A DNA stretch of 64,000 bases from Fodinicurvata sp. EGI_FJ10296 (GCF_040712075.1 NZ_JBFCVL010000009.1:186001-250000), one strand, 5' to 3'; positions 8,629-18,731 are shown, numbered from the stretch's first letter. Numbers and translations: made by a program. The notes: generated from the sequence alone by a model not told the origin.

Positions 8629-9768
8629 TTGACGGGAACCCGGGGTTTGACCAGATCAAGCAGTAGCCCATTGCGCTTTGGCTGTTCCATGCTGCCGCTG
8701 CTCGTTCTCGTCGGCGGCGTTGCGCTCCAGCCGGCGGCCGCAATCGGGGATACGATGCAAGCGGGCGTTTCCTCCGCCGTCAGAGGCAGCGTCGATCTGC
8801 GAGCCAGTCAACAGTCCGACGCTGAGCCCCAGGCGTTGGAAACGGGCGACCCGGTGTTCATCCTGGATGAGATCATCACGGGCGCCGACTCCGGGATGCA
8901 GCTCCTGCTTCTGGACGAGACGACGTTTACCATCGGCGCCAACAGCACCTTGATCGTGGACGAGTTCATCTACGACCCGGCGACCAGCGAGGGTGAGGTC
9001 GGCGCATCCCTGCTGGGCGGAACGGTGCGGTTCGTTTCCGGACAGGTGGCCCGAAACGAACCGGACAACATGGAGATTTCACTGCCGACCGGGACCCTTG
9101 GTATTCGCGGAACAATGGCCGTCGTTACCGCAGACGACGACACCGTCATGGTTCTGCTCGACGGGCCCGGCGGCGGGGATCCGGAGTCGGGTCGCGGCAT
9201 CGTGGAAGTCTCGAATGCCGGGGTCACTGTCGTTCTCTGGCGAAGCGGCTATGCCACCGTCATTGTCGGCGATCAGCCTCCGAGCGCGCCATTTCTGCTC
9301 GATGCCGAAGCGCGTGGACTGATTCAGTCGGCGCTGGAAGGCGGCGTTGCCCCGTCGACCGAAGAGACCGTGGGCCCGGGTGGTCCCGGTGCGGCGGCTG
9401 AAAGCGGATTCCTTGCACTGGAGACGATCGAGCGCCTGCTGGCCGATCAGGGCATGGATGACATTCTCGAACAGATCCAGGCGGCGGAACCCTCGGTCGA
9501 TGTCACCAGGGACCCGATACGGGAGGAGGAGGAGGAGGAGGAGCCATCGCCCCCGACTCCGGAAGAGCCGCCGGAAGAAGAACCAACACCCGAAGAGCCG
9601 CCGCCCGAAGAACCACCTGAGGAGCCGCCTGAGCCGGTGGACTTCTGGGAGGAAGATGACTGGGATCTTGAATGCGGTGAGGATGTGGAGTGCATCGACC
9701 TTTGCCTTGAAGGAGAGGTCGATTGTCTGGATCCAATTGACATTCCTCTTCCAGACGAACCCATGTAA
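8629..9768 (+). CDS. FecR-domain periplasmic protein with acidic PE-rich tail
   Basis: Up to 379 residues. A signal peptide (hydrophobic MLPLLVLVGGVALQPAAA, about residues 21-38) is followed by a FecR domain (about 50-200) with the typical IITGADSGMQLLLLDETTFT and LPTGTLGIRG stretches. A helical segment follows, then a very acidic proline/glutamate-rich region (about 300-345) encoded by gag/gaa repeats. The tail (345-379) has four cysteines. The start is uncertain: TTG at 8629 or 8647, or ATG at 8689. It is the first of three genes (FecR, barrel, CHASE2 cyclase) that look functionally linked. The FecR domain here is probably a sensor or structural module rather than an iron-siderophore anti-sigma factor, because there is no sigma factor gene. 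Confidence 0.75.
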   Translation: MTGTRGLTRSSSSPLRFGCSMLPLLVLVGGVALQPAAAIGDTMQAGVSSAVRGSVDLRASQQSDAEPQALETGDPVFILDEIITGADSGMQLLLLDETTFTIGANSTLIVDEFIYDPATSEGEVGASLLGGTVRFVSGQVARNEPDNMEISLPTGTLGIRGTMAVVTADDDTVMVLLDGPGGGDPESGRGIVEVSNAGVTVVLWRSGYATVIVGDQPPSAPFLLDAEARGLIQSALEGGVAPSTEETVGPGGPGAAAESGFLALETIERLLADQGMDDILEQIQAAEPSVDVTRDPIREEEEEEEPSPPTPEEPPEEEPTPEEPPPEEPPEEPPEPVDFWEEDDWDLECGEDVECIDLCLEGEVDCLDPIDIPLPDEPM

Positions 9769-10052
9769 TTGCGGTTCCGCCGATCGAACAACGCCGACGT
9801 CCGGCTACTTTGATCCGGATACCGGTTCAACGTTTTGACACTATGGCGGGACCCGCGAATGCCGGTTCCGGAATACTTACAAAAGGTTAGAACGAAATAC
9901 CCCATTTGTGATAGATTTCGCTGCAGTTGCCCCACCGTGTGGGTCCCTCACCAACTGCTCCCCCTGCGCCGGACGATTTTCTCATCATTCTCGATCGCTT
10001 CCTCCCAGTGGCAAGCACGCCTCCGTTGAAGCCTGACATGGTGGAGACGACC

Positions 10053-11492
10053 ATGCCCGTTTCGCGGCCACTGCATGTGCGCGCTATACCTTTGAGCGGG
10101 TCGCTTGACGCCGGTTGCGAAAAGCTACGGCTTTGCGCGGCGGCGCTCATACTCGCACTGGCGTTTCCCGGTGGCGGTGCGGTGGCGTCGTCACAAGTCG
10201 GCGTTGAAACTCCCTCATCGTCGTCCGTTTCCTCGATCGCCGAACCACCGATAACCTTTCAGGACGTCCTCAATGACCCGGACAACGTCGATCTCAATCT
10301 GAGATTCGCGCGGGCAAGAATTGCGGAGGGCAATCTGCAGTCCGCCGCCTCCACTCTGGAGCGTCTGCTTCTGCGGCATCCGCAATTGGACCGTGTACGG
10401 CTGCTGAACGCCTATGTGCTCGGCCGTCTCGGCAATGCGCAGCAGGCCAGGCGTCATCTCGACCGCGTCGACGAAGAGGCTTTGCCCGGGAATGAGCAAC
10501 GTGAGGCGGAGGATCTGCGGCGATCGTTGAGTTCCGAATTGCAACGCACCACGGGGCGCCTCAGCATCGGCACGCAGTTGCGGTACGACACCAACAGGCG
10601 TGCCCGGCCCGACCAGACCCGCGTGCAGGCTGCCGGGGGCACATTTGACTTCAGCGGACTGGATGGTGGTGACGCGTCGCTCGGCCTGTCATTCAACGGT
10701 GTCGTCGATCACGATCTCGGATATCAGGCCGGCCACGCGCTGTTCGCGCGCGTGCAAGCAACGGCGAGGGCTCAGGATCGGTTGAGCAACCGGGGCTTCG
10801 CCTTCGGCCGCATCGAAGCCGGAGGCGTTTACCGGATGACCCGTGGCGATATCCGGCCATTTCTCATTGCCGAAAACACCTGGTTCGGCGGCGAAAATTA
10901 CGGCACCGGGATTGGTGCTGGGGTCCGCGCGACCGCCGAACTCACGCCTGCCTTGGATGTTACGACCGACCTGCGGGCGCGCCGTGATCTCGCCCGTGAT
11001 ATCAGTTTCGCCAGTAACGGATCGGAGCGCCGCGGTTACACCTGGCAAGCCCGTCTCGGCATTGACTACGCGGTGGCGGCGGGAACCCGTCTGCGGCTCA
11101 CCACCGGCTTCGATCGCCGGGATGCGCGGGTGGAATATCGATCGCACAGGACCGTCAGGGCCGGCATCGATCTGCGGCATTCCCTCGGCGGCGGACAATA
11201 CGTCTCTGGCCAGGCCTCGGTTGCCGGGCGCATCTACGGCGGCAACGATCTGGACCGCCGAACCGGCACGCCGATCAGCGAGCGGACGCGACGCGATGCA
11301 CGATACCGATTGCGCGCAACGTATGGGCTCAGCCTGGATCGGGTCTTCGATCAACCTGCCCTGGCCGATCTCCTCTCCGGCCAGACGGTCGCCGTGTCGA
11401 CGGAATACTTCCGGCAGGCATCCAACATCGACCTCTACAGCTACGATAACGTATCGGTCGAAACCCGGTTGACCAGGACGATCCGCTTTTAA
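10053..11492 (+). CDS. TPR plus outer-membrane beta-barrel protein (surface lipoprotein assembly modifier-like)
   Basis: About 479 residues from the ATG at 10053, chosen because GGAG precedes it by six bases and a signal-like hydrophobic segment follows (about residues 28-45). TPR-like helices (about 75-165, LNLRFARARIAEGNLQSA...) precede a C-terminal half of alternating amphipathic strands rich in Tyr, Arg and Gly, ending with Phe (RTIRF), as expected of an outer-membrane barrel. The order TPR then barrel resembles the Slam/DUF560 group. It lies between the FecR-domain gene and the CHASE2 cyclase gene, suggesting an envelope-spanning module. The assignment rests on overall pattern, not on a unique motif. 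Confidence 0.6.
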   Translation: MPVSRPLHVRAIPLSGSLDAGCEKLRLCAAALILALAFPGGGAVASSQVGVETPSSSSVSSIAEPPITFQDVLNDPDNVDLNLRFARARIAEGNLQSAASTLERLLLRHPQLDRVRLLNAYVLGRLGNAQQARRHLDRVDEEALPGNEQREAEDLRRSLSSELQRTTGRLSIGTQLRYDTNRRARPDQTRVQAAGGTFDFSGLDGGDASLGLSFNGVVDHDLGYQAGHALFARVQATARAQDRLSNRGFAFGRIEAGGVYRMTRGDIRPFLIAENTWFGGENYGTGIGAGVRATAELTPALDVTTDLRARRDLARDISFASNGSERRGYTWQARLGIDYAVAAGTRLRLTTGFDRRDARVEYRSHRTVRAGIDLRHSLGGGQYVSGQASVAGRIYGGNDLDRRTGTPISERTRRDARYRLRATYGLSLDRVFDQPALADLLSGQTVAVSTEYFRQASNIDLYSYDNVSVETRLTRTIRF

Positions 11493-11515
11493 CGGCGGCT
11501 AAAGGACCAGTCGCC

Positions 11516-13768
11516 ATGGCGTTCTTCTCCCGAACCGCTCAGTTCATCGTCGGGCTGATCATACTGGTCGCCGCGATCGGTCTCAGGGTCGCCGACCCCG
11601 AACCAATCGAGCGGTTGCGCCTGACAACGTTCGACACCTACCAGCGACTCCAGCCCCGCGATTATCAACCGGCGCCGGTTCGGATCGTGGACATCGACGA
11701 CCAGTCTCTTGCACAGATCGGCCAATGGCCGTGGCCAAGAACGGTTCTGGCACGGCTGACGGCGGAACTGGCCGAACTCGGCACCGCGGCAATCGTCTTC
11801 GATATTGTCTTCAGCGAGGCCGATCGCGCATCGCCGACGGCAATGGCGGAAAATCTCGCGGCGTTGGGTATGGATGCCGACGCGCTGGAGCCGCTGTCGG
11901 CACTGCCGGACAATGACGATGTCTTCGCGGCGATCCTGGAGCAGACACCGGCCGTGCTCGGATTCGTCCTGACGGCAGATGGCGGCAAAGCGCCTGCATT
12001 GAAGGCCGGCATGGCCCATGGCGGTGATGATCCCGGGCTGTTCGTTCATCGCTTCGGCGGTGCCGTCAGCCCGCTCGACCGCCTTCAGGATGCCGCTTCT
12101 GGTGTCGGCAGTCTCAACATGCTGCCCGAACCGGACGCCGTTGTCAGGCGCGTCCCGCTGCTGTTCGCTCTCGGCGAGGATCTGTATCCCTCACTGTCGG
12201 CAGAGGCTCTGCGGGTGGCGCAGGGTGCGTCGACGTACATTTCGCGTTCCTCCGGCGCCAGTGGGGTGCAGTCGTTCGGCACTGAAACCGGCATCACCGA
12301 TATGCGCATCGGCCGCGTCGATATCCCGACCGACCCGGAAGGCGCTGTCTGGGTTCACTATACCGAGCCGACCGCCGAGCGTTATGTCTCGGCATCGTCC
12401 ATCCTGAACCCCGATGCCGGAGACGATACCGACCTCGGGTCGCTCTTCGACGGGAACATCGTCTTCATCGGCACCAGCGCCTCAGCGCTGGGCGATTTGC
12501 GGCGAACGCCGCTTCAAGCCGCCATGCCGGGGGTCGAAGTCCATGCCCAGGCGGTGGAGCAGATGCTTCTGGGCACCTTCATAACCCGCCCCGATTGGGC
12601 CTCCGGAGCCGAAGTCCTGATCATGGCGGCGGCGGGCATTCTGGTGATCCTGGTGTCACCCCTGGTGGGTGCGATCGGAGCCGCGGTCGCCGCTCTCATC
12701 ATCATCGGTGCCGGGCTGGCCGCATCCTGGTGGGCTTTCAGCGATCTGGGTCTGCTGATCGATCCGGTGTACCCCGCCATCGCCGTTGCGGGCGCCTATA
12801 TGGCACAGTCCCTGATGATGTATTTGCGCAGCGAAGGAGATCGGCGCCAGATCAGGCTGGCGTTTGCGCAGTATCTCTCTCCGGCGATGGTCGACAGGAT
12901 CTCGCGCCATCCCGATCAGTTGCGCCTCGGCGGTGAGGTCAGGGACATGACCATACTGTTCAGTGATGTCCGAGGCTTTACCAAACTTTCGGAAAACCTC
13001 GAAGCGGTGGAGCTGACCCGGCTGATCAGCCGCTTTCTGACGCCCATGAGCGACATCATCATGGCGCGCAACGGCACCATCGACAAGTACATGGGCGACT
13101 GCATCATGGCGTTCTGGAACGCGCCGATCGATGATGCCGACCATGCCCGCAACGCCTGCCGGGCCGCAATCGCGATGCGCCGCGGGCTCTCGGACCTGAA
13201 TGCCGAGCTGGCCGCGGAGATGCCCGGGAACGGAAATCCGATCCGCCTTGATGTCGGCGTCGGGATAAACACCGGCCACTGTGTCGTCGGCAATATGGGC
13301 TCGCTCAGCCGCTTCGACTACACGGCGCTCGGCGATGCCGTCAATCTGGCGTCACGGATTGAGGGGTTGTCCCCTGCCTACGGCGCCGGGATCGTGATTG
13401 GCGAGACGACGCGTAAAGTCGTGGACGACATGGCCGTGCTTGAACTCGACCTCATTCGGGTCAAGGGCAAGCAGGCGCCGTCGCGCATCCACGCTCTTCT
13501 GGGTGACACGGACCTGGCGGTCGACAATGGATTTGCCGAACTCCGGCACCTTCACGAAGCAATGCTGACCGCTGTGCGGGAGCAGGACTGGGCGGCGGCG
13601 GAGGCTGCCCGAAACAAGGCGGCGGAAAACGCGCAAGCTGTACTTGGCGATACCGAACTTGCCGCCACCTATCGGCTATACGCCGAGCGAATTGCCCGAT
13701 ACCGTATCGCACCTCCGCCGTCCGATTGGGACGGGGTCTTCGATGCATCTTCGAAAAGCCAGGCCTGA
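11516..13768 (+). CDS. CHASE2-domain class III adenylate cyclase
   Basis: A 750-residue membrane enzyme. One N-terminal membrane helix is followed by a large periplasmic CHASE2 sensor domain (about 30-350), a cluster of three helices (about 365-440) and a class III nucleotide cyclase domain (about 470-660). The metal-binding aspartates are in ILFSDVRGFTKLSE (about 480) and YMGDCIMAFW (about 524). The transition-state Asn and Arg are in NLASRIE. The lysine of DKYMGD and the Thr of YTALGDAVNL favour ATP over GTP. The product would be cAMP made in response to an envelope signal. It starts 24 bases after the barrel gene, so the two are probably co-transcribed. Confidence 0.88.
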   Translation: MAFFSRTAQFIVGLIILVAAIGLRVADPEPIERLRLTTFDTYQRLQPRDYQPAPVRIVDIDDQSLAQIGQWPWPRTVLARLTAELAELGTAAIVFDIVFSEADRASPTAMAENLAALGMDADALEPLSALPDNDDVFAAILEQTPAVLGFVLTADGGKAPALKAGMAHGGDDPGLFVHRFGGAVSPLDRLQDAASGVGSLNMLPEPDAVVRRVPLLFALGEDLYPSLSAEALRVAQGASTYISRSSGASGVQSFGTETGITDMRIGRVDIPTDPEGAVWVHYTEPTAERYVSASSILNPDAGDDTDLGSLFDGNIVFIGTSASALGDLRRTPLQAAMPGVEVHAQAVEQMLLGTFITRPDWASGAEVLIMAAAGILVILVSPLVGAIGAAVAALIIIGAGLAASWWAFSDLGLLIDPVYPAIAVAGAYMAQSLMMYLRSEGDRRQIRLAFAQYLSPAMVDRISRHPDQLRLGGEVRDMTILFSDVRGFTKLSENLEAVELTRLISRFLTPMSDIIMARNGTIDKYMGDCIMAFWNAPIDDADHARNACRAAIAMRRGLSDLNAELAAEMPGNGNPIRLDVGVGINTGHCVVGNMGSLSRFDYTALGDAVNLASRIEGLSPAYGAGIVIGETTRKVVDDMAVLELDLIRVKGKQAPSRIHALLGDTDLAVDNGFAELRHLHEAMLTAVREQDWAAAEAARNKAAENAQAVLGDTELAATYRLYAERIARYRIAPPPSDWDGVFDASSKSQA

Positions 13769-13969
13769 GCGGTAAGTATCGGACATTTAGCGCTGTCTTG
13801 GTATTAATCCGATATTGCATTGCAAAATTCACCCCAAGTGAAAAAAGTCAATTGAACTTTCGCGTCATAGAGGTGATCCTCTGGCTCTACCATAGATTGC
13901 ATTTCGCGCGGGTCGGCACGACTTCGACTCCGCAAGGCAGGCCACGGGAGAGGGAGGAGGCGCGGCGTC

Positions 13970-15022
13970 ATGACACCGACCATTTTTTCAGAGCACGGCT
14001 ATTTCCCCGCATTGCGGACGCGCAGATCGGAACTCGAACTCGGCTATGGTAATTTGCCCGAGGCCGACAAGGACAAGATCACGCCGTTGATCGGTCTGTG
14101 CCGCTGGCCGCGGCAGGACACGATGACGAGCACGATCGATCGCGTTGGCGAAATCATGGGCGACCGGCGGTTCTTTGCCGATATCTGCAAGGACCGGGCA
14201 TTGCTGACCCGCGATTTCTATCGCACTTTCGACGAGGACGATGCCTATCGGTCCTGGCGGGATGTGGCCGCGACCATGCCCGGCGCCATTCCGATGGTCC
14301 AGGCCCACTCCGGCCGCGCGCTGAGGCCGATCGTTCGGCAAGCCCTGGCGCTGGAGCGGGCGCATGGTTCGATCGGGCTGCGTATCCCGCCGAACGACTG
14401 GGGCCGCTCGCTGGCCGTGGGCATCATCACGGCTCTGGACGCACCGACCAATGCGACGATCTTCATCGATTCGGGCTTCATTACCCAGATCAACGGCAAT
14501 GACTTCGCGCGGGATCTCGTCGCCACGATCAATGCGTTGCGCGACGAGGTCGCGGAAGTGTTCATCGTCGGCCTGTCGACCAGTTTTCCACGGACTGTTA
14601 CGCCCTTCGGCGAAACCGAGGGTGAAATTCCGAATCTCGACCGGTCGCTCCATAAAGCCTTCAGTGCCGAGGCCGTGTTCTGCTACGGCGATCATGCGTC
14701 CATTCATGTGGAACCCTATGACATCCGGGCACGGGGATTCACGCCGCGAATCGATTATCCGAATCCGGAATCCTGGGTCTACGAGCGCCACGCCGGCCGG
14801 GAGGATGGACGCGGGTACCGTATCGCGGGGGAACGGCTGCTGGCGCGTGGAGCGCTGCAGGGCGCGCCCGATATCTGGGGTGTCGACCAGATCAAGGCGG
14901 CGGCCGAAGGCGACCTGACCGATCGCAATGTACCGGCGTTCTGGATCGGCGTGCGGGTCAATATCCATTTGCATCAGCAACTTCACTACGCCAAGGCGCA
15001 GGGCCAGGACGAGGATTGGTAG
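13970..15022 (+). CDS. Beta family protein (phage T4 Beta-protein-like)
   Basis: A 350-residue protein. The start (YFPALRTRRSELELGYGNL, then ITPLIGLCRWPR) and the overall layout match the 'Beta protein' family (Pfam PF14350), whose members occur in phages and bacteria and have no established biochemical role. A strong GGGAGGAGG box lies just upstream. It is monocistronic or co-transcribed with the aminopeptidase P gene, 71 bases downstream. The family assignment rests on the N-terminal pattern only. Confidence 0.55.
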   Translation: MTPTIFSEHGYFPALRTRRSELELGYGNLPEADKDKITPLIGLCRWPRQDTMTSTIDRVGEIMGDRRFFADICKDRALLTRDFYRTFDEDDAYRSWRDVAATMPGAIPMVQAHSGRALRPIVRQALALERAHGSIGLRIPPNDWGRSLAVGIITALDAPTNATIFIDSGFITQINGNDFARDLVATINALRDEVAEVFIVGLSTSFPRTVTPFGETEGEIPNLDRSLHKAFSAEAVFCYGDHASIHVEPYDIRARGFTPRIDYPNPESWVYERHAGREDGRGYRIAGERLLARGALQGAPDIWGVDQIKAAAEGDLTDRNVPAFWIGVRVNIHLHQQLHYAKAQGQDEDW

Positions 15023-15093
15023 CCGGTCCTTGCCAAACGACCGCCTGCATCCTTAGCCTCGACGACAGCCGAACGATAGCGGAGGCGCGGGGC

Positions 15094-17124
15094 GTGGTTG
15101 ATGACGAGATCGATGAAAGGCTGCAGGCGGTTGCAGCGCAGCTATCCTATGCCGGCGGCGCGGATGCGCTGAGGGCGCTGCTTGAGGGGGTGTCGGCCGC
15201 GCCGCTGGCGACCGATCCGCTGGCGTGGACAGATCTGGTTGCTGGCGACCTCGGCGCCGATCAAAGGCAGGATCTGGAAACATTGAGGCGCCGCCTCGTT
15301 GCGCGGCCGCAGAACGAGGCGGAAGTGCCGGCCGCCGATCGAATTCCGGCGCTTCGTGCCCTCCTGGCGCGACTGAACCTCGATGGCTTCGTGGTGCCGC
15401 GCGCCGATGAACACCAGGGCGAAGCCGTGCCCGCACGGTCGGAACGGCTGGCCTGGCTGACGGGATTCACCGGTTCGGCCGGCATTGCGGTCGTGCTGTC
15501 GAATGCAGCCGCCCTATTCGTCGACGGCCGTTATACGCTGCAGGGACGCCAGCAAACGGACCCTGAAACCGTCGACTGCCGACCGATCGCCGAGGAACGG
15601 CCGGAAGCCTGGATCGTGCGGATGGCATCGGCGGGTGCGCGCATCGGCTTCGACCCCTGGCTGCATACCGTCAATCAGGTCCGTCGGATGGAGGAAGGGC
15701 TGGCCGATGCCGGCATGGGTCTCATTGCCGTGGACGGGAATCCGATCGATCTGGTCTGGACCGCGCGGCCAGCCGCGCCGATCGCGCCGGTTCGCTGCCA
15801 TCCGGTCGCGCTCGCCGGGCGCGAGGCCGCCGACAAACTGGCCGAGGTCGCGGCCGCAATCGCTGGCGCCAAAGCCGACAGCGTGCTGTTGAGCGCACCG
15901 GACAGCATCGCCTGGCTGTTCAACATACGCGGGGGTGACGTCCCCAACACACCCGTTGCGCTGGGATTCGCCGAGATCGGTCGTGATGGCGACGCGACGC
16001 TGTTCATCGATGCCGGGAAATTTCCGGCCGACGTGGCGCGCGAGCTGGGCAGTGTCGCGACGATCCGCGCGCCGGGTGATCTTGATGAGCGCCTCGATGC
16101 CCTGGGGGCGGCGGGCAAGCGGGTGATGCTCGATCCGGATCAGGATCCGGTCCGGTTCGACCGGCGATTGCGGGCAGCCGGGGCGGCTGTCATTCACCGG
16201 CGCGACCCCTGCGTCGGCCCCAAGGCGCGCAAGACGGCGACAGAGCTGGACGGCGCGCGCGCAGCACATATCCGTGACGGGGTTGCCGTTTGCCGGTTCC
16301 TGGCCTGGGTCGATGACCAGGCATCCGGCGGCGGCGGCACCGAGTTGTCGGCCGCCGAGCGGCTCGCCGCCTTTCGGCGCGAAGCCGATGGCTTTAACGG
16401 CCCCAGCTTCGACACCATTTCCGGCGTCGGGCCACACGGCGCAATCGTTCACTATCGGGTGACCCCGGAATCGAGTCGTCCCCTGAACGAGGGTACGCTC
16501 TATCTTGTCGATTCAGGCGGCCAATACATCGACGGGACGACGGATATCACCCGCACCGTGGCGCTGGGGACGCCGAGCGACAGCATGCGCCGACACTATA
16601 CGCTGGTCCTCAAGGGGCACCTGGCGCTTTCAGCGCTGCGGTTTCCGCCCCGCACGGCCGGCGCCCAGATCGACGCCATTGCGCGCCATGCGCTCTGGAA
16701 CGAGGGGCTGGATTACGACCACGGCACCGGCCATGGTATCGGCAGCTATCTCAGCGTCCACGAGGGACCGCAGCGGATCGCGAAGATGGGTGCGGGCGTG
16801 CCTCTGGAGGCGGGCATGATCGTCTCAAACGAGCCCGGACTCTATATCGAGGGCGAATACGGCATCAGAATCGAGAATCTGATCGTGGTGACGCCTCCCG
16901 AAACCCGACTGGAAACGGACTCCGCCGGTGTCCGCCCGATGCATGAATTCGAAACCCTGACGCTGGCGCCCTATGACAGGCGCCTGATCGACATCGCCCT
17001 GTTATCGGCGTCCGAGCGCACGCAGGTGGATGCCTATCATGCCCGTGTGCGTGATGTTCTGGCGTCAGAGATCGAGGATGCCGCCACCCGTGACTGGCTG
17101 ATCGCCGCCACCCGGCCGCTTTGA
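15094..17124 (+). CDS. pepP: Xaa-Pro aminopeptidase P (M24B metallopeptidase)
   Basis: About 676 residues, a cytoplasmic Mn-dependent peptidase that removes the residue before proline. Two creatinase-type N-terminal domains precede the M24 'pita-bread' domain. The metal ligands are visible in YLVDSGGQYIDGTTDITRT (two Asp), GTGHGIGSYLSVHEGP (His), MIVSNEPGLY (Glu) and GIRIENL (Glu). The GTG at 15094 was chosen over an upstream TTG because GGAGG lies eight bases before it. An N-terminal extension of about 90 residues precedes the region alignable by eye to typical family members (GFVVPRADEHQGE). Confidence 0.88.
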   Translation: MVDDEIDERLQAVAAQLSYAGGADALRALLEGVSAAPLATDPLAWTDLVAGDLGADQRQDLETLRRRLVARPQNEAEVPAADRIPALRALLARLNLDGFVVPRADEHQGEAVPARSERLAWLTGFTGSAGIAVVLSNAAALFVDGRYTLQGRQQTDPETVDCRPIAEERPEAWIVRMASAGARIGFDPWLHTVNQVRRMEEGLADAGMGLIAVDGNPIDLVWTARPAAPIAPVRCHPVALAGREAADKLAEVAAAIAGAKADSVLLSAPDSIAWLFNIRGGDVPNTPVALGFAEIGRDGDATLFIDAGKFPADVARELGSVATIRAPGDLDERLDALGAAGKRVMLDPDQDPVRFDRRLRAAGAAVIHRRDPCVGPKARKTATELDGARAAHIRDGVAVCRFLAWVDDQASGGGGTELSAAERLAAFRREADGFNGPSFDTISGVGPHGAIVHYRVTPESSRPLNEGTLYLVDSGGQYIDGTTDITRTVALGTPSDSMRRHYTLVLKGHLALSALRFPPRTAGAQIDAIARHALWNEGLDYDHGTGHGIGSYLSVHEGPQRIAKMGAGVPLEAGMIVSNEPGLYIEGEYGIRIENLIVVTPPETRLETDSAGVRPMHEFETLTLAPYDRRLIDIALLSASERTQVDAYHARVRDVLASEIEDAATRDWLIAATRPL

Positions 17125-17162
17125 TGTCAGCGGCGAAGTCGGGCGCATCAGGCCGGACAAAA

Positions 17163-18731
17163 TCAGGCAGTAGGTGTCCAGCGATAGCTCCAGGTCTCCG
17201 AAAGGGCACCGCCGGCGTGTTCCAGAAAGCAGCGGATCTCCACCGGGTCCCGTCCGTCGGGAACGATATCGAAAAACAACCGCCAGCCGCCGGTTTCCGG
17301 ATTGCGGTGCGCCACCGGATTAAGGACGTCGCCTGACGATGCGGTGACGTTGGCGCTGACCTGGTCGGAGTCGATCCCGTCATCGTTCGGTGCTGCGCCG
17401 AAATCGACGACGAATTTCGTTCCCGTGCCATGGTCGTCGGTGCCCGGAATTCCGCCGATGCTGCTGCGGCTTTCGATCGTGATCGCGCTCGCCGCCGTCG
17501 GTTCCGGGTCCAGGCCCCAGGAAAGGCGGTATCGCCAGCTATGCTCCTCTCCGGCAGCCAGCGGCGTGTCCGGGCGCCAGTACGCAACGATGTTGTCTAC
17601 CGTTTCGTCGGCCGCCGGCAGTTCCACCAGTTGCAGCGATCCCGCGCCCCAATCGCCGTCCGGCGCGATCCACGCCCCGGTGCGCAGATGATAGTCGGCG
17701 CCCAGATCCTGGTAAGCAGCAAAGTCGCGCATGCGTTGCGACAGGCCGAAACCGCGCAGCGATGACGCCCTGAAGGCGCTTGTGGATATTTCATCGGGAT
17801 TGGCAAGCGGCCGCCACAGCCGTTCGCCAGTGCTCAGATGCAGGCAAAGGCCCTGGCTATCATGGACACGGGGCCGGAAATCGTGGAAGCGCGGCGGGTC
17901 GAGCGGCCCGAACAGATACATGCTGGTCAGAGGTGCGATGCCGATTGCGGAAATGTCGCGGCGCGGGATCAGCGTGGCCTCGATATCCATATGGGTATTG
18001 TCGCCGGGCGTCATGGTGAAGCTGAAGGCGCCTGTCACGCTGGGGCCATCGAGCAGTGCGTGCAGGCGGCAGGTGCTGGCCCCGTCTTCCGGCCGTTCCA
18101 GCCAGAACTGGACGAAGGAGGGAAATTCCTCACCGTCCGGGCTGCCCGTGCCCAAAGCCAATCCCCGTGCCGACAGGCCGTAACGGCTTCCCTGTCCCAG
18201 GCCTCGGAAATAGCTGGCCCCCAGAAAGGAGACCAGCTCAGCGAGGCGATCGGGGTCGTTCAGTGGATAGTGATATCGTATCCCGGCATGACCAATTGGC
18301 TCGGCATCCGCCAGGCGCGCGCGTGCGTCCGATGCCGGCCCCTCGAATGCGTACTGGTCCTGTGAAAAAGGCACGGTTTCGACGTGGCCGCCGTTGACCG
18401 CCGCGATGTCGACCGGTTCCGGAAAAAAGCGGCCGGGATGGAACATCTGCACCTCGAACCGGGATTGGGTGCCGTGCCAGAGAGCTTCTTCCGATCGGAA
18501 ACGGATATTGCGGTGAATGTCATAGCCAAGTTCCGCGGCGGCTTCGAGGCGCGGGCGCGGGCTGTATCGGCCGGCTGCCCGTCGTCGAGCTTCCGCCAGC
18601 ACGTCGGCGGGATCGAAAACAGAGGCCAGTCCGTCTTCCGGAGCGGTCGCCGCCCTAGCGGCCCGGAAAGGCGCGGCTGGCCATGCGGCGCAGGCGGAAG
18701 CTCCCTTCAGGAAAACCCGGCGGTCGATCAT
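17163..18731 (-). CDS. Periplasmic glucan biosynthesis protein OpgD/MdoG-like
   Basis: A 522-residue exported protein of the MdoG/OpgG/OpgD family, which shapes osmoregulated periplasmic glucans. The N-terminus MIDRRVFLKGASACAA carries twin arginines followed by a hydrophobic segment, as in the Tat-exported OpgD rather than Sec-exported OpgG. Family landmarks include the YDIHRNIRFRSEEALW region (about 70), FQVQMFHPG-like sequence and the SMYLFGPLDPPRFHDFRPRVHDSQGL region (about 270). No OpgH glucosyltransferase is in the window. It is convergent with the aminopeptidase gene and divergent from minC. Confidence 0.85.
   Translation of the reverse strand: MIDRRVFLKGASACAAWPAAPFRAARAATAPEDGLASVFDPADVLAEARRRAAGRYSPRPRLEAAAELGYDIHRNIRFRSEEALWHGTQSRFEVQMFHPGRFFPEPVDIAAVNGGHVETVPFSQDQYAFEGPASDARARLADAEPIGHAGIRYHYPLNDPDRLAELVSFLGASYFRGLGQGSRYGLSARGLALGTGSPDGEEFPSFVQFWLERPEDGASTCRLHALLDGPSVTGAFSFTMTPGDNTHMDIEATLIPRRDISAIGIAPLTSMYLFGPLDPPRFHDFRPRVHDSQGLCLHLSTGERLWRPLANPDEISTSAFRASSLRGFGLSQRMRDFAAYQDLGADYHLRTGAWIAPDGDWGAGSLQLVELPAADETVDNIVAYWRPDTPLAAGEEHSWRYRLSWGLDPEPTAASAITIESRSSIGGIPGTDDHGTGTKFVVDFGAAPNDDGIDSDQVSANVTASSGDVLNPVAHRNPETGGWRLFFDIVPDGRDPVEIRCFLEHAGGALSETWSYRWTPTA

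Noticed and set aside
8629-9768. FecR as part of an iron-siderophore sigma/anti-sigma system
   Set aside because: No ECF sigma factor or TonB receptor gene is adjacent, and the neighbours are a TPR-barrel protein and a CHASE2 cyclase.
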